In this document: one piece after another, positions 62,410 through 64,000 of the stretch
Position numbering within the stretch: position 1 is the first letter of the stretch
Layout: each line of letters opens with the position of its first letter
Source of the DNA: Theobroma cacao
Lineage: Eukaryota; Streptophyta; Magnoliopsida; Malvales; Malvaceae
NCBI RefSeq assembly: GCF_000208745.1
Contig: NC_030853.1
Coordinates: 28,764,028 to 28,828,027, forward strand
Direction of reading: 5' to 3'
DNA: 64,000 bases
Notes under the pieces: generated by a model
The model's database searches: none
Seen by the model: the letters and a program-made list of their open reading frames with translations, nothing else
What the model was told of the DNA's origin: nothing
Position numbers and translations under genes: made by a program

Positions 62410-62958
62410 ATGGAATCAGGGAAACAAGGAAGCTCGGATGCTTCAAGTGAAGAAAACGATCGGGTTGATCGAGTCAAGGGCGACACGGCTGCAACCACCA
62501 AACGTTCCTACGAGTGTACTTTTTGCAAGCGAGGCTTCACCAACGCTCAGGCCTTAGGGGGACACATGAACATACATCGCAAAGATCGAGCCAAGGCCAA
62601 GCAACCAACGAGTTCTTCGGTCCCAAGTGAGCCAATGAATGAGGACTACATGAACCCTGGATATCTGCCACCAATTTCGACCGAACCGCCAAAGTATTAC
62701 CCGGTTTTGGAGGCTCAACGGAACTATCACATGTATCTTCAGCCACCAGTGTCTAGCCCTACACTCCCATATGGTTACTATGAAAGTGATTTTCTTGTCC
62801 CTGCCAGGTCGCAATCTCTGAGCATGAATGAAGAGCTTTTGGGTGCAAATTTGAGCCTACAAATTGGCCCTACGCATGTAGATGATCGTGAAGTGAGGAG
62901 GGGAATTATAAAAGAAGATGAAGTGGATTTGGAGCTTCGACTCGGTCACCATCCATAG
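62410..62958 (+). CDS. Small C2H2 zinc-finger protein (TAC1-like) with EAR motif
   Basis: A single exon encodes 182 residues. One C2H2 finger lies at about 34-56: Cys36, Cys39, His52 and His56, with QALGGH at 47-52, in the setting [15 protein letters not shown] and [10 protein letters not shown]. That sequence resembles TAC1-type (Telomerase Activator 1-like) members of the SUPERMAN group rather than SUP itself. The middle is Pro/Tyr-rich. The end, [11 protein letters not shown], is an EAR motif, so repression through TOPLESS-type co-repressors is likely, though TAC1 itself was described as an activator. The start is the ATG at 62410; an upstream in-frame TTG at 62404 is not a plausible plant start. 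It has a clear TATA box. The family includes several functions, so the biological role is open. Confidence 0.88.
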   Translation: MESGKQGSSDASSEENDRVDRVKGDTAATTKRSYECTFCKRGFTNAQALGGHMNIHRKDRAKAKQPTSSSVPSEPMNEDYMNPGYLPPISTEPPKYYPVLEAQRNYHMYLQPPVSSPTLPYGYYESDFLVPARSQSLSMNEELLGANLSLQIGPTHVDDREVRRGIIKEDEVDLELRLGHHP

Positions 62959-62959
62959 T

Positions 62960-62975
62960 ACACAGTATACTGTGT
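62960..62975. other. 16-bp perfect palindrome in the 3' UTR
   Basis: acacagtatactgtgt begins 2 nt after the TAC1-like stop codon. It is a perfect inverted repeat without a loop. Confidence 0.9.
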
Positions 62976-64000
62976 TCTATCCCGAACCGTGTATTAATTC
63001 TAGTGTTAAAGGAATTTTATTGTACAGTGGAGAAATATTTAGTTAGCTACTGTTTCATAGGGCAAAGGGATTTTCTTAAGGGTTTTTTTTCAGCAGAGAA
63101 AACATTATTTGTTAGATTCTTCCCTTTAGGACGTTCATTGATATTGGATCGACGAAGAAAAGAAGAGGGATTCTTAATTTTTCTGGAATTAATTGAAAGA
63201 TGAACGATGGAAGCATCCGCTGAATGAAGCACATATAGTCAATGCTCTCTGAGGGTAAGTGTATTATTTGGTGTTTTTAAGTAGAAATCAAGCAAAAGTT
63301 TTCTTTTATTTTTAATTTATTAAAAATTCCATTTATTTAAGTGTATGTTTCAGATTGTAAATGAATATTAATTTAAGATAAACATGCATGTTTTCATTTC
63401 TTCTTCCTTAAATTCCTTCCCTTTTGAATCTGATCAGGCAACATATAACTCAGCATCTGCCTTCATGTTTCTTCTTCCTCAATTTTAATGTAGTTTTCCA
63501 CTTGAGGCTCGACATTAATTAATTAGTTTGACAAATATAATTTATTATACAGTCCCCATAAAATTAAGCAGGATGATACCACGTTAGTTTGGCTTTACAT
63601 CTAATTCTTAAGATCATTTCTTTTAGGGTAGCATCAACAGTGAAAATGATTGAATTGAGGGATGACATTGATGTTTTTTTCTTCCAATTCTATGGTACTA
63701 CTATTGTTAATGTATCTAGAGACTATGTAAGTTACCCTAGGGTTCTTTGACATGCATGTGAAGTTTATTTATAGAAATGTTAGATGAGTTTTCTTTTTGT
63801 CATATGTGGCTCTAGTCCTATATAGAGGTACTTAAAAACTAATTATAAGTAATCCTTAATTAGAATTAGGAATTCTTGTCTAGTCATAGAACCTGATTAT
63901 TCAATGAAGTTCGTAGCAATTTTTAACCTTAACACATTATATCATTGGTATTAATTAGCATTAGGAACGCAGTTAATCTTTCAAATGAATTATATATAGG
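62976..64000. other. 3' flank of the TAC1-like gene
   Basis: The first part is probably 3' UTR. No other gene, RNA or element is recognised up to the window end. Confidence 0.5.

Noticed and set aside
1..64000. tRNA, rRNA, CRISPR or origin sequences
   Set aside because: I looked for tRNA arms, rRNA-like conserved blocks and regularly spaced repeats and saw none. The short tandem repeats found are microsatellites or minisatellites.

Overview
This is a stretch of a flowering-plant nuclear genome, almost certainly a core eudicot. The genes have spliced GT-AG introns, the intergenic DNA is strongly AT-rich, and plant-only families are present: CslG cellulose-synthase-like enzymes, a plant Agenet protein, a BLUS1-type kinase and EAR-motif C2H2 zinc fingers. 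Plant-type LTR elements are also present. Species cannot be fixed from the sequence alone. Three isolated N characters (16676, 27275, 58161) lie in AT-rich DNA. All genes recognised with confidence are on the + strand.

Layout. (1) About 0.5-11.3 kb: a tandem-Agenet (Tudor-like) gene with a 5'-UTR exon, a 2.5-kb first intron and a 3.3-kb second intron, and an unidentified minus-strand reading frame just past its stop. (2) 12.2-16.2 kb: CslG copy 1, with a 5'-truncated LINE in intron 2. (3) 18.1-19.4 kb: an FHA-domain gene with a 97-residue internal duplication. (4) 21.7-25.0 and 28.7-33.1 kb: CslG copies 2 and 3. (5) 34.3-42.0 kb: a decayed Ty1/copia element with a 2.1-kb solo LTR of another LTR element nested in its gag, then MITE-like DNA. 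(6) 42.9-46.8 kb: CslG copy 4. (7) 47.9-49.5 kb: an intronless STE20-like kinase of the BLUS1 type. (8) 53.4-54.1 kb: a SUPERMAN orthologue. (9) 57.7-58.9 kb: a hAT-like non-autonomous element. (10) 62.4-63.0 kb: a small TAC1-like zinc-finger gene.

The four CslG genes share an eight-exon structure. Exons 4, 5 and 6 have identical lengths (213, 100 and 179 nt), and all four use a GC rather than GT donor after exon 6, so they are tandem duplicates of one ancestor. Copies 2, 3 and 4 keep all the GT2 catalytic motifs. Copy 1 has an intact reading frame but has lost the TED-motif aspartate (Ser445) and the QxxRW arginine (Lys486), and it stops before the last membrane helix. Relatives of CslG (CslM/CSyGT, spinach SOAP5) transfer glucuronic acid to triterpenes in saponin synthesis, so this array is the most interesting biochemistry here. 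The FHA and BLUS1 genes appear to correspond to Arabidopsis neighbours At4g14490 and At4g14480 (from memory). If so, an old gene pair has been separated by CslG expansion and retrotransposon insertion. Exon borders were read by eye from reading frames, splice consensus and paralogue comparison; no transcript data were available.
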